The position numbers and the translations under genes are program-made. A stretch of DNA of 64,000 nt from Entoloma clypeatum (Eukaryota; Basidiomycota; Agaricomycetes; Agaricales; Entolomataceae): NCBI GenBank assembly GCA_963565915.1, contig OY751485.1, positions 496,001 through 560,000 of the forward strand, in the 5' to 3' direction. Below are positions 44,237-55,739 of this stretch, piece by piece. Below the pieces are notes generated by a model. That model saw nothing but the letters and a program-made list of their open reading frames with translations. It was not told the origin of the DNA and made no database searches. Position 1 is the first letter of the stretch; each line of letters opens with the position of its first letter.

Positions 44237-45091
44237 TTACTGCATAGCAGTTGCAATCAGCCCAAAATCTGCTGGATTATCTCCAGGGGCAAGGTGAACC
44301 TTGACCATGCCAGATGCCTTGTGTCCATTATAATATGCATATCTGTCAGATTCGGTGGAGAAAGACTTGTGACTGTTCCCAGGAACACCATCTACAAGCT
44401 GTTTTACATAACCCCTAAACATAATCGTTTCAATAAACACAATTATGGAAAGAAAAAGAATGCACCAATTAAAAAAAACACCAGTACATCGTCCCTCCGT
44501 AACAACATACCATTTTCTGACCCATTGCGGAGACATAATGTGTGGAGGGTGCCATGCAGGTGACCATACGGCAATCACACCGGGGGATTCTGACATGGAA
44601 GAATAACATTAGTAAAATTCAATGTGGCTGATATTATCGCACCAGATGGTCCAGATCTGATTGAGGGTCCACTTGTTCAGGCAGCAAGTGGCGCTGTTGA
44701 TGAGCAGTGGGAATCCACATGTTTCACTTGACCATCCTGCTGGGCTATCAATTTCACAATCGCAACAGAGCGGGAACTTGGAAGTTCATTGTGGTTTCCA
44801 TTGGCGGCCTCGACTGATTTGAGGGGGGGGGTGGGGGCTCGGAGGAGGTGAATCATCATTGTCATTGATGATGATAATCCTGCGGGGCTTTCTGGGTGAT
44901 CTATCTAGGGAAAGACCATCTAGGTGGCATGTGACTTTGTTGATAGTCTGTTGCGTTGAGTCGTCAGAAGAGGATGGTGGAGAAGCCATCAACGCTCTGC
45001 TGGGGTGAGGGGTTATAGTCATGTGAGCTGATAAGGCCCCATCACATGAAATCGTGGATTTAATTAGCTTTGAATTAGACCCTGTGGCCAT
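44237..45091 (-). pseudogene. Protein with RNase H1 N-terminal (caulimovirus VI-like) domain
   Basis: Three exons on the minus strand: 45091-44643, 44589-44466 and 44414-44237, with GT-AG introns 44590-44642 and 44415-44465. It starts MATGSNSKLIK, with a low-complexity Ser/Pro/Asp middle. The C-terminal domain KWYVVTEGRCTGVFFNW-GYVKQLVDGVPGNSHKSF...YYNGH has the YVV-G--TGVF-W---V--V-G--G---K-F pattern of the RNase H1 N-terminal domain. Summed exon length is one base over a multiple of three, fitting a slip in an eight-base C/G run near 44822; there is also a TGA near 44675. No catalytic RNase H domain follows. Likely a recently dead or mis-sequenced gene. Confidence 0.6.
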
Positions 45092-45235
45092 GTGTTGTCA
45101 GTGTGGAGCCATAAAATAATTAGCGCCATTTTTAAAATAAAATTTAGTTCATAAGGACGCGCCGGTGGAGGGTGCTTCTCTGGGTTCTAGTTCTCAAGTT
45201 TCAAGTATCTGCCGTTGACTTTCCATTGCCTCTCC
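45092..45235. promoter_or_regulatory. Divergent intergenic region
   Basis: 144 bp between the ATG of the minus-strand gene at 45091 and the ATG of the plus-strand gene at 45236. Any core promoters for the two genes must lie here or overlap their 5' ends. No clear TATA box is seen. Confidence 0.4.
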
Positions 45236-46853
45236 ATGACTAGACGTTCGATTTTTGACACCAGGGCGAAAAAATGGCTTGAAGGATTACTTCCTGCTTA
45301 CCTTAATACCAAAGAAAAGGGGGGTCGCCCCGAGTTCCTCTCCCAGACTGTGCAAGAATTCCTGGCGAAGTGGCCTCAGGAGCCCACCGACAAGCATTTA
45401 GCAGAGGCAAAAGATGACCCAGAGCAAGCTACTCACATCGCAAATACAAAACATGGTGAGGTATGTACTACGAATAGCTCATTTCTGCTTGTCATCGTTG
45501 AACATTCCTTCACGCAGCAAGTGTGCAACTGGTTTAACAACCATACACGTGCAGCCACATCCGAGACAGGGAAACGAGAGATCCTCAAATTGAGTGCGGC
45601 ACCAAAACTTGTGCAACCGTGGCAGGCATATCAGAACTTGCTGTGGGAGTCAGAGTTGAAACACAAAGTCGCAGAAGCCTGGGAGGCATACAAGTCCAGT
45701 GTCACCGAAGGAACGAAGCCTCAGAAACTCTTCACCTTCACAAATATCAAGATACAGGAGTGGTACGAGGCCGCCCCCAAAGACGTGAAGAAACATGTTG
45801 AAGAACATCGCCACATCATGAAGACGAAAGGCTTATCTGGAAATAATGACGTTACAGAGCTCCAAGTGTATGTCCACTTCCTCTTGGTCGATCGTTTCAA
45901 TCCAACTGATGATCTCGCGGCAGCGCAATCGATTCACTCCCAAGAACATTAGAGGCGACAGCGGCGTCCATCTCTCAGCAGATGGGCTGGAATGTCACTA
46001 TTCTTGCTGGGGGACCAGTTCCTCATCTTGGTGGCAAGCTGAACAGTTTGGCGTAGGTGGACATGACATCTGCCCTATTCAGTCTAAACTGACAGTCGTC
46101 CTATGTAGTATTCATCATGGAACTGACCTTGGAGGGAACACTTATGAGCAGTACCTCAAGGACAATTACAAGGATTTGTTCCTTGATCCTTTCCTCAACT
46201 TTTGCATCTTGTCGTTTGGTGAGTGCATCCTTGACTTGGACGAACTTGAAGATGTGTGAGATTTCTTACAATATTTTCAGATGACGCAACATGTGCTGGA
46301 CAAGCACTCAACACTGCCATGCACCGCGATCAAACTCCCAATGCTCAGCACTTCTCTGGTGAAATCGAAGACGGCACAGTACCACTCAGTGACACTGTCT
46401 ACTACAATGAGCCCGAGGTCTGGAAATGCGACTATGAAAAGCAATGCGATGCCAACATCGCTCATAATCAGCAACTACTTGCGGATCTGGGCTTGCTCAA
46501 TGACTCGTGAATTGGGGGAAAGGGGGAGAAGTCGAAGAAAGGCAGAAAAAATAAAGGGAAGGATGCCGAAGAAACGACCGCAAGAATAGAGGAGAAACCT
46601 CGTCGTTCTGGACGAAATAAAGCAACCGGGTATGTTGATCATGCTACCTGATTATCCATCTGACCTGCTGTTCTATAAGTCCAAATTGTGAAACCACCCA
46701 TCCCCTCTCGTCCTCCGACAATACTTCCGTGGCCCTGGAGGATGCGTCTGGTGCTGTGATGGTGCCAAATCACCAGCCTGCCATCCCCCCTTCCCGCGAG
46801 CCGTCTCCTCGCCTCCAGCAAGAAAGGGATCTTTCCAGACACGACGGTGCTTG

Positions 46854-49800
46854 TAGGCTATAGCACGGGTATGGGTAACCCATGCAGGTTGCAGGTATGG
46901 GTACGGGTACGGGTCATACTCTAGTAACCCGTACTCAACCCATACCATAGACAGTGCTGCCAGATCTTTGTATCCTGTACTCAACCTATACTATATAGTG
47001 TAGATAGTGCACGGTTCCTGACTATGCAGGTAGCCACGCAAGTAGCCGGCAACCCCTGTGGTGTAGACTGTACAGTACCACAAGCACATACAACTATTGC
47101 CACGTTGAAAATCCCCTGAACTTGTCCACCATGGCAAAAAAAAAATCAGGCAATAATGAGTCAACAACAAGCTCTAAATCTTTCAAATCCCTCGCATTGA
47201 AGGCCAGGTCAACTCTTAAAACGGTCAAATGAAAGGCAAGCGCCGCTCTCAGCACAGTGTGACGAAAGAAGACCAAGCATGTCCTAAAAGGGGATGATAG
47301 CAATGCTTCAGGTTCTGCGACAGCTGATCCTGATGTTGACCTTACCAGGAAACGACAACCCAGTGTTATGGAAATTGATGATGATTCTGATGCCGACTCC
47401 AAATCCAGTATATCAAAGGGTGTTGAGAATTCTGATGATGAGCTTTGTAAGCAGCCAGAACTGGACATTTAACGATAAAGCTTAACTTGATAAATCAGAG
47501 CGCTTGTCGAAAGATTGGAGATCCCCAGTTTATGCCTTCTACTACCCGATTCCCATGGTAGCCTACACGGATGCACGGCGATGCCATGAGTTCAAGTGTG
47601 GAGCTCGTGGATGCAAGTATGTTAGTCAATGTTACCTTGATACAAAAGATAGGGCCTCAACAGGAAATATGATCAAACACACGAAGCAATGCTGGGGTGA
47701 AGAGGCTTGGTTGATGGCCAACAAATGTCAGAATGCAGCGGAGGCCAGGTCCAGTGTAACAGAGCTGATCGACTCCTCAGGTTCTATCACGGCCAGCTTT
47801 GAACAAACAGGAAAGGAGAAGGTAACATATTCCCACCGCATGCACACCAAGACTGAGATTAAGTATGTTGGAGATTCTTCTACAAAACACTGATGACTAA
47901 CCTATGACATAGAGCTGAGATCGTTTGTTGGGTCTCAGAGAGTGCCCGACCCTTTAAAATCGTAGCCGACCGCGGGTTTCAGTGTCTCATGAAAACGGGG
48001 AGACCAGAACAATACATACCTTCACCAACTACAGTATCACGTGATGTCAAGCTGGTATTTGCGAGGACTTGCGAGCGGATAGCAAAAAACTGCAGGTAAT
48101 TCACATCAGCTGAAGTAGCAAAAGATTATAACAAAGCGTTTGCAGGAATACAATGGCAAAATCAATTTTGCGACGGATGCATGGACATCACCGAACCACT
48201 ATGCCTATGTCGCCCTAACCGCACATCTCGAAGTGAAAGGGGAGCCAATAGCAATTGTACTTGACATCATTGAGGTCCCAAAGGTACTTGTTGCTATCTA
48301 ATGGTTGTTATAACTGACCATTATCACAGTCGCACTGGGGATTAAACCTCGCCATGGCATTTGCTGGGATCTTGAAGGAGTTCGGGATCGAGCACAAGGT
48401 CAGGAAATCAGTAGACGTCTCTCTCCATGGTAATTCATGGCGGAACAGATCCTCTGCGTAACCTGCAATAACACGTCAAATAACGATAAAATGATGGAAG
48501 CACTTGGAGACTTACTTCTGACCTTCATCACCAGCAACCGCACGTGATGCTTCACCCTAAACCTCATCGCCAAGTCGTTACTTAAACAGTTTGACGTTGA
48601 AACAAAACCAGAAACGGATGACGGCCTGAATGAGAAAGAACAGGGGTTACTGGATTTGGCAGAAGATTTGGAGGCAGAAGAACTTATCACGGCCCAGGAA
48701 AACGATGAAGAAGATGGGGAGATCGAAGAGGATGACGACTTGGAGGACTGGGTGGACGAGGTTGCAGCGTTGACACCTGAGGAAGAAGAGACGCTGAAAG
48801 ATAGCATATGCCCCGTTAAAATGATACTAGTAAAGGTATGTTGTGATGATATGAAACTTACCTGTCACTAAGAAGTCGTTTCTAGCTGCGTAAATTAGCC
48901 TTCAAGATCATACACTCATCTACAATCCTCCTGCCAGCCTGGAAGACATGTCTTGAGGAGCTCGAATTGGTGCTGAGGATCATGTCTCGCGATGTGACCA
49001 CCTGATGGAACTCAACATTCGACATGCTAAGTTTCACGATCAAGTATTGGGGGGCAATCGAGCAAATGACCTCAGAGCGCAAGAATGACCTTCGACAGTA
49101 TGAGTTGGCAGAGGAAGAGTGGGTGATTGTTGGGGAGTTGAGTGACACATTGAGGGTATGTGTGACTTGTCACTTCACAGCCTTTGTTGATAAGCATCAT
49201 CACTTTGTCGACGACTCGACAGATCCTCAAAGATGCTACCTTATTCTTCTCGCGTGCGGGTTCTAACCTCCCAATGGTAATTCTGGCTATGGACTATATC
49301 GACACGTACTTCACCAACATGATCAAGCGAACTAGTGGCAACAACCCAGCAATCTGGGCAGCCATGAGAATCGTGAAGAAAATGCTTAATCATTATTATT
49401 CGCTCACGGACGCTTCAGAAACTTACTGGATTGCCATGGGTGAGTCTTCTTTATTCTCTGATCGCTCAATTGCTGATCATTGTCTCGTTTCAGTTCTACA
49501 TCCTCAACACAAGCTCGTGTACTTTAAGTCTGCTGGCTGGAGAGACAGCTGGATCAGCACAGCTGAGAAACTTGTGCGAAACCAGTTCAAAGCCGATTAT
49601 GTGGCTGCTGAGGCTGAACAGGAAGAGGCCGATGGGAGTGGGTCCAACGACTCGGTGCACGAGGTGTGTAAACAGGTCACTAAGGCAAACTTCCACCTAA
49701 CGATGCTTGAGCAGGCCACGTCCCAGGGAAATATCTTTGACAACCTCCCATCGCTTGCCCCTCTCAAATCCACTCCTGTTGTAGACGAGATCACCCTTTA

Positions 49801-50355
49801 TCTTACAGTCCCACCAGAAAACATCAAGGACGCAATCAAATGGTGGCGAGAGAAGCATAATGTCTATCCCCAACTTTCTCGAATGGCTCTCGATTACCTG
49901 ACAATACCAGGTATGCGATGTTTGGCCTGTGTGTTTAACCTCCTCATGAAATCCACAGCTACTTTGATCGATGTCGAGTGACTCTTTAGTTGGGGGTGTC
50001 TCGTACTTTCGCACACACGTAGCCGACTTTCTGTTTCGCTAACATGGGCTCTTCTATGTCTTGGTTCATGGAGTTTGATGGGATTAGTGAGGGATGAAGA
50101 TGTTAAGGCCATTGCTTTACTGGACAAAATCCAGGGGAAAATTGAACTAGAGAAGCTGGGGGAACTGTTAAGGATTCGAGCTTAGTCTTACTATATGTTT
50201 TTGTCTACTGTGAAAACCCATGCAGGAACCCTTACTTGTCGCTACCTGCCCATACCCGCTCTGATTCTACCCGCGGGTTGATGGGTTGCTACCTGTGCGG
50301 GTACGGATACGGGTCGACCTTGTCATACCCGCAGGAGTACCTGTGCTATTGCCTA
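46854..50355 (+). mobile_element. hAT DNA transposon with 8-bp TSD
   Basis: 3502 bp with terminal inverted repeats TAGGCTATAGCACGGGTA / TAGGCAATAGCACAGGTA (two mismatches) and perfect 8-bp duplications GGTGCTTG (46846-46853 and 50356-50363), the hAT signature. Subterminal DNA on both sides is full of GGGTA(C/T) words, typical of transposase-binding arrays. The internal transposase is on the plus strand. Excision would restore the host exon frame. Confidence 0.92.
47131..50185 (+). pseudogene. hAT transposase, multi-exon and mutated
   Basis: Starts at the ATG at 47131 (MAKKKSGNNEST). A BED-like finger CHEFKCGARGCKYVSQC...MIKHTKQCW lies at about 47575-47690. Exons with GT-AG introns follow (47863-47911, 48095-48144, 48284-48330 approximately): EIVCWVSESARPFKIV, YNGKINFATDAWTSPNHYAYV, SHWGLNLAMAFAGILKEFG. 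Then an acidic segment (EDDDLEDWVDEVA), and the C-terminal dimerisation region TVPPENIKDAIKWWREK, SATLIDVE-stop-LFSWG and RLSVSLTWALLCLGSW, ending at 50183-50185. Stops include two TGAs near 47230 and 47257 and TGA at 49979-49981 in place of a conserved Arg. It cannot make full-length enzyme. Confidence 0.85.
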
Positions 50356-51329
50356 GGTGCTTGTACCGAGAACAGGGCTCCTGCTACGGGTGCCAATGCT
50401 TCGCCCAAGGACATTGATACTGAGAACAGGGCTCCCGCTGGTGCAGATGCTTCACTGGATGGGCCCAAGAATGTCAAGATGCTCGATGATACCCAGCCCA
50501 ACAATACCCAGCCCCATAACCACACTCCCGTCTGACTCCAATCCAAGAGCACAGATCCATCCTCTCCACCTGAGGCTTCAGGTTCGTGGTATAAGTTATG
50601 GCTGAACCACTTCTGTGGTGTCTCTCAAGACCCACATTGGCTGAGTCTGGTCAAGATCTGGGTCAGGTTCGAGTCTATGGAGCCAGACGAGGGCGAGAGA
50701 CTACCCACCATATCCAACGCAGCCAAATTTGGTGCTGTGTGGTGGTCCTGGTGGGTGGAGATGCAGCCGTTGTGGAGGGAAGGTGATTCCCTCAGTCAAG
50801 AGGTTCCAGTTGACAGTGACTGGAGCGAGCTGTTGGAAGGTGGTCCATTGGGTATGGCACTTGTCGTCATGACTCTTTCATAGTGGGCTGCTGCTGTCAG
50901 TGACGATCAGGCTCTTTCCAAGACCACAAACCTTCTAGATGCCCTTGCCAACGTAGAATGGGTGTTTGAGCACCTCGTCAAATACTTATCCATGCCGGAT
51001 ATAGAACCCTTGCTTACAAAGCCAATCATCATCAGCAAGCCAAGGTCCAGGTGTGGTGGCACGCCATCCATCGAGAAGCGTGCTGTGAGTCCTTTGCCAA
51101 CAATGGATAAACCTCTTTCTAAATGGTGAGGGCATGTTCTGAATCCCAGTCACTAAATCTCATGCCTCTATAGCCTTCACAGCTCAAAGCCATAACTTCC
51201 CGGATCAAGAATCTCGTCTTTCTTTACTACATATATTGCACGTGTACCGCTGTCTTGTTCAGACAGTAAATAATAGTTCAATTTTCCCTTGAATGATTTA
51301 CCATGCTGCGAATGATTTATGGTGCAAAA

Positions 51330-51716
51330 ATCATCTCCAAATGATAGGTCATGATACGGAATGATACGGAATGAAATATAATGATACTGGGGAGGCTTTT
51401 GTGCTTTCAAAGGTATGCAAATGATATTTTATAATATGATGATTTATGATCTGGAACGAAGTGCAATGATATCCAGTACATTCCAACCACCTCTAATGAT
51501 TCTGGTAAGTGTTTATGATGAGTTATGATAAGAAATGAAGCGGAATGATATTCTAATGATGTCCGTAAGGTTTTTATGATATTGAAATGATATTTATGAT
51601 GGAGAATGAAGCCAAGGTACCTTTGGAATATCATTAAAATATCACATCATAAAGACTATGAGACTATGCACCAAGCACTAATGGCAAGTGCCATAAAATA
51701 ATGATTAGAATGGTAG
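51330..51716. repeat. AT-rich dispersed repeat, reverse orientation
   Basis: Rich in AATGATA words. 51600-51716 is the reverse complement of about 11288-11420, including an AGCACT/AGTGCT-type inverted repeat. It abuts the LINE ORF1 fragment. The 51130-51329 stretch before it shows nothing recognisable. Confidence 0.65.
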
Positions 51717-52418
51717 CTAGTAGTGGATTTGGGGTCGATCTGGACTAGGATCGAGCGGGAGGCTGCAAGGAGGCATTGTTGGATCCTGGTTTGATCGTTG
51801 GAGGCTTCCGGGTTGAATGTTCTTGGAATGGCTGCAGGCTGGGAAGGAGGGGGTGTAGCCAGAGTCGCGGGCTTGAGGGGGGGGGGGGGGGGTGTTGTGG
51901 GCGTTGATGGCAGAGGCAAGTTTCGTGGCGCTGTCATTGAGGTTAGCGGTGGTGGTGGAGTGTTGGGTTGCTGTTTCCTTGAGATCGAGGGATGTTGTGG
52001 CCTGTTGGGTGGCATTGGCATTGAGGAAGGTTTTCATAGTGAGGAGCTCATTGTTGGCATTGGAGATGAGGGAGGTGACCTTGTCAGCCACGGCCGTGGC
52101 TAGGAAGGACGAAAGAGTGTCGGCAATGTCATCTTCGAGAAGAAACACGACTCCCCATATGGTGGCTGCGGCGTCAGTTGGGATCTTGGGGAGGAGGGCA
52201 GCAGTGAGGAGGATTCTGACGAGTTTAGATCGATCATAGGAGTCAGCCGCAAGGACCCAACCCTTCGAGTCAAACCATTTGTGGGTGTCTTGGCTGTTGT
52301 TGATCGTCCCGTGAGTACCTGTCATCAGGCTCATGATTTCAGACCCCGTGGGTAGCAGTTTCTGGGTGGCATTCGGGGTCCCGGTCCTTTGGGGCGGGTT
52401 TTTCAAGGAGATTGACAT
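51717..52418 (-). pseudogene. LINE ORF1-like (gag-like) protein fragment
   Basis: The minus-strand frame opens at the ATG at 52418 (MSISLKNPPQRTG); upstream in-frame sequence has no ATG. It contains GTINNSQDTHKWFDSKGWVL, YDRSKLVRILLTAALLPK, then a helical, Thr/Asn-rich coiled region (TATQHSTTTANLNDSATKL) and a poly-Pro stretch coded by a long C/G run (about 51878-51893). It resembles the first ORF of mushroom LINEs of the Tad type, but this is from memory of the pattern and is unverified. No endonuclease or RT follows. Confidence 0.45.
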
Positions 52419-52937
52419 GGGGTCGAGTGTTATGATTGTATTTTCACTTTTCACTTTATCTTATCTTATTTCAATCTTATCTTATCTACATTGTATCATA
52501 CATGAGGACATCTTATCATTATCACGCAGCAGGATGCAAAGGATCCGGAGTCACGCAGCATGATGCTGCCTCAACGCAGCCTCATGGTATTTACATATAT
52601 ATGTAAGTAGGGTACTTTCACTTGTATTTGATAGCTTGTTCTCTTGAGATTCCCACTGGGTCTCTTGGCAATACAGCCCCTTCTTCGTCTTTCCATCTCC
52701 CTCACTCTAAGTTCCTAAGTTTGGGCTCACGACGGTGTTTGACTTAGCGTCGCCTCAACATCGAGCGCTCCTGGGGTTCAGGATGATATCGTCAATGTGG
52801 GTAGGGGTGAGGATGGATTTAGGTGGGCTGTGGGGCTATGGGGAGGAGGTGGGGATACTGGGGGCCAGAGGGCGGGGGTTCAGGGTGTCAGCAGACCAGG
52901 GACCCCGGGAGGGTTAGTTGTGGTAGGAGATCAAGAA
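52419..52937. other. No gene seen; simple-sequence stretch
   Basis: Contains CTTATCTTATTTC-type pyrimidine-rich repeats (52448-52490) and a CACGCAGCA triplication (52525-52580). Short open frames here have no recognisable content. Confidence 0.5.
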
Positions 52938-53238
52938 GCTCCCCTCTTTCTTCTTTGGAGCGCTGCAGTCCTTAGCAAGGTGACCAAAGCGTTGGCAGTT
53001 GTAGCAACAGGCTACTCCTGCTTTGGATCTCCATGGCCTTGCCCTGACCACCATAAGTGGTACCCGATCCGGTACATGTGTCGCCACCACCTTAAGGATT
53101 GAAAATGAGTCCCTGTTCTAGGCATCTGTTCAATATCTGACTGCAAGTAAATTTGTCAGGGGACTCATTGGCAGAATTGGTGGCAAAACGTTTGGGGTAT
53201 TTCCTCTGTAGATCTCTAAGAAATCTCTGTTCCTGTGC

Positions 53239-55739
53239 TGGAGAGGTGGGAGCGGTCGGGCAGGCTCGTGGTATGATAGCAAGTGGTGTCTACAACAGCT
53301 GGAACATGCTATATGGTCTATGTCATATGATTGTGTGGAGTCGGGCCAGAGGCCCTACTCCAGGTGGCCCTTTTCTATATGGTGATGTCCTCGTCGCCTC
53401 TAAAAATACTGTAAGGGACTCTAAACCATCACATAAAGCCTTCAATGCATGATCAAGACTTGAATGTTGGGGCGGGGCTTGAGATATGTTGTGGTGGTGC
53501 CGTATACGACAACGTGAGGGTTGGGGTAGGGTAGGTGTATTGTTCAGTTGGTTGCGATGAGATTGGTGGGGCTGAGCTTGGCATCTCTGAGAGCGATGTC
53601 AAAGTGTTGCAAATGGCTCGGATGAGGGGGAACGGAGCACCAAGAGGTTGCGTGGAGGTAGGTGTGACATGGTTGGAAGTGATGTGGCATCTGTCACCCA
53701 ATCGAAGGGTTCTGGTGGAGATGGGGTTGGGGTCACAGGTGCAGGCATAGACATAGGTGGGGATGGAGACAAGAGAGACAAGAGAGACGAGGGAGGCAAG
53801 AGAGGCGAGGGGGGTGAGGGAGGGGCCGTGGTTGTGATGGAAGGTGGAGGGGTTGCATTGCTTCCTTTGTCGTACCCTTCTAGATATCCTGTTTGTTGTC
53901 CTTCGTCGAACGCGGGTGGTCCTGGGCTAGCTGCTCAATGACGGCGTGCAGTTCCGCGGCCAAAAACCGTTCGGGTATTTGAATGGGTAAGGGAGCAGAG
54001 AGGCGCGGCAGTGGGTTTGCGAGTGTGGGCACAGACGGACGTGGGGACAACGGTGGCAATGGGAATGCAGATGGGGTTGTGGATGGACATGTGGGTGCAG
54101 TCATGGATTTTGGCTGGGATGTTGATGGTGACAGGGAGGTGGGCGCGGACATGGGCATCAACAGCAGCGAGGTTGTCCTAGTGGGAGGGGTTGCTGCCCT
54201 TTCTTCCTTGTAGCCAGCCTTCTGGCCTTCCTCAAAGGCTTCCTCATACCCTTTAGCTAACATGCTCTCAAGTTGAGGGTTGTCCAGGTGCAGCATGGTG
54301 GTGGGAGGTCCTGTGGGCAGAAATAGCGCTGCAGACTCGGCGAACAATGCCTTAAGTGACACTGGATCTGGCATGTTGAATGGTTTTGGGGCGGGCATGG
54401 TCATAGCTGCTGCGGGTGGTATGGGGCTCTCCAAGGTGGTTTTGAGGTCTACAGTCTGGAACCCCTGGTCACGACGGTCCCGAGGCTGCTTCAGATGCTC
54501 CTCCTCCTCTCATCAGCGCTGGTATCCCTCCTTGAATCCATTCTTGTACCCACACTTCTCCGCCGTCCTTTTTGACTCTTCCATATGTTCAAAAAATACA
54601 TGGGAAGCCATGGAAACTCCTGTTCCAGGGCAAAGAACATTTTCTGTAGGTCTTCCTTCATTGACTCGACGGGGCTATCTTCTGGCGGCGGCGTTTCTGG
54701 TACTGTGGGCGGAGTGGGGGTTGTCAATGCTGGTGGCAATGCGGACATGGGCATGGATGGCAACGGTGACAGCGGTGTGCACGGTGACATGGCAGGGGAT
54801 GTGGGTGTTGATGGCTGGTGAGGTCTCATGGTGGGAGGTGGAGTTCTCAGGATAAGTGGTGGTTGCCTTGTACTTGGCGCAACGGGTGTGGTCATGATTG
54901 GGGGTGATGGAGTCATTAGGGTAGCAGTGGTGGGGGCAACTGTAGATGCCATCGGCATGGATGCAGGAGCAGGGGGCGTGGTACTGGGGTCGTTCACAGG
55001 TGCTGTTGGGGTGGTTTTCTTTTTACTCAATTTTTTTGGCTTATTCAATGGTGGGGGCATGGTAGCGGGCACGGGCTAGGTCGAACAGGTCGTGGTAAGG
55101 TCTGTGGGGTTCTTCAAAGGGGTGGGGACACGAGGGGCTGTAGGGCTGTAGGTTTGGGGGATTTTGGCTGTATTTGGTGAGGGCACAATCGACATGGCAA
55201 TGGTGTTTGGTTGAAAATGTCGGCAGGGTCAGCGCAAAGGCTCAGCGAGGGTCTCTGGTCTCAAATATTCGGTATCTTCTGTAGTTGGCAGATGGGGGCT
55301 CTACAGGTGGTTCATGAGTTGAAAGGCTGTGCACGAAAACGAAAAATGCGAAAAAAAAATGTGATGGTGCGATGACATGGCTGACAGACGTGGTGTCGAG
55401 GTGACAGCTGGACCGGTGGGGATCAAGAGCAGGTGCTCCGTGGCAGAAATGGTCGTTTGACGCAAAAAAAGAGCTGGGCTTAAAGGGCGCGAAGGCGTGT
55501 GACGTGGCTCGCAAAAAATGCGAATGCGAAAAAGCAAGACCTGAAAATGAGTTGTGAGTACGAATCACACTCTCATCACCACGTGGAGAGGTGGGAGCGG
55601 TTGGGCAGGCTCAGAGCAGGGCTCGACGAGGGCAGGGCAAGGTCATGGTATGATAGCAAGTGGTGTCTACAACAGCTGGAACATGCTATATGGTCTATGT
55701 CACATGATCGTGTGGAGTTGGGCCAGAGGCCCTACTCCA
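53239..55739 (-). mobile_element. Mini LTR element inserted in Gypsy-A3 gag
   Basis: Direct terminal repeats at 53239-53362 (124 bp) and 55584-55739 (156 bp), both TGGAGAGGTGG...CCTACTCCA; the left one lacks about 32 bp. Flanked by GTGC on both sides (53235-53238, 55740-55743). Removing it rejoins Gypsy-A gag at CTGTG/CGTCTG. The body has no RT or integrase, only Pro/Thr/Ser-rich minus-strand frames. It best fits a non-autonomous TRIM/LARD-like element, though a 4-bp TSD is short for the 5-bp elements nearby. Confidence 0.7.
53880..55060 (-). pseudogene. Pro/Thr-rich ORFs of the mini LTR element
   Basis: ATG at 55060 (MPPPLNKPKKLSKKK) opens a Pro/Thr-rich frame to 54491 with a C-terminal helical end (VESMKEDLQKMFFALEQEF). 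A second frame, 54434-53880, continues the style (DPVSLKALFAESAALF, LAKGYEEAFEEGQKAGYKEER, ELHAVIEQLAQDHP). The G-Y-E-E/G-x-x-x-G helical motif suggests coiled-coil assembly. No family recognised. Could be a captured host gene or a diverged gag. Confidence 0.4.

Larger units (their letters stand above)
45236..51129 (+). pseudogene. Multi-exon mushroom gene of unknown function, cut by hAT
   Basis: Exons 45236-45460, 45518-45867, 45924-46052, 46109-46218, 46281-46629 and 46680-46853, then the same exon after the transposon (50364-51129). The introns begin GTATGT, GTATGT, GTAGGT, GTGAGT and GTATGT, end in AG and are 50-62 bp. Segments: RRSIFDTRAKKWLEGLLPAY, QVCNWFNNHTR, APKLVQPWQAYQNLLWES, SISQQMGWNVTILAGGPVP, LGGKLNSLA, a basic tail KGEKSKKGRKNKGK, then WYKLWLNHF and WWSWWVEMQPLWR. 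I do not recognise a characterised domain; similar hypothetical proteins are familiar from Agaricomycetes. In-frame stops at 46508-46510, 50533-50535 and 50881-50883. If the first stop is real, the first five exons give exactly 347 codons plus stop. Confidence 0.65.

Noticed and set aside
14289..46651. TET/JBP dioxygenase gene linked to KDZ elements
   Set aside because: Such linkage is known in mushrooms, so I looked for the HxD...H dioxygenase pattern in neighbouring frames; none seen.
46860..46990. Interstitial telomere repeat (GGGTA words)
   Set aside because: Mirrored at 50210-50350 inside the hAT ends; better explained as subterminal transposase-binding repeats.
51878..51893. G-quadruplex or regulatory G tract
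   Set aside because: A single homopolymer run within a proline-coding stretch; no multiple spaced G runs to support a quadruplex.
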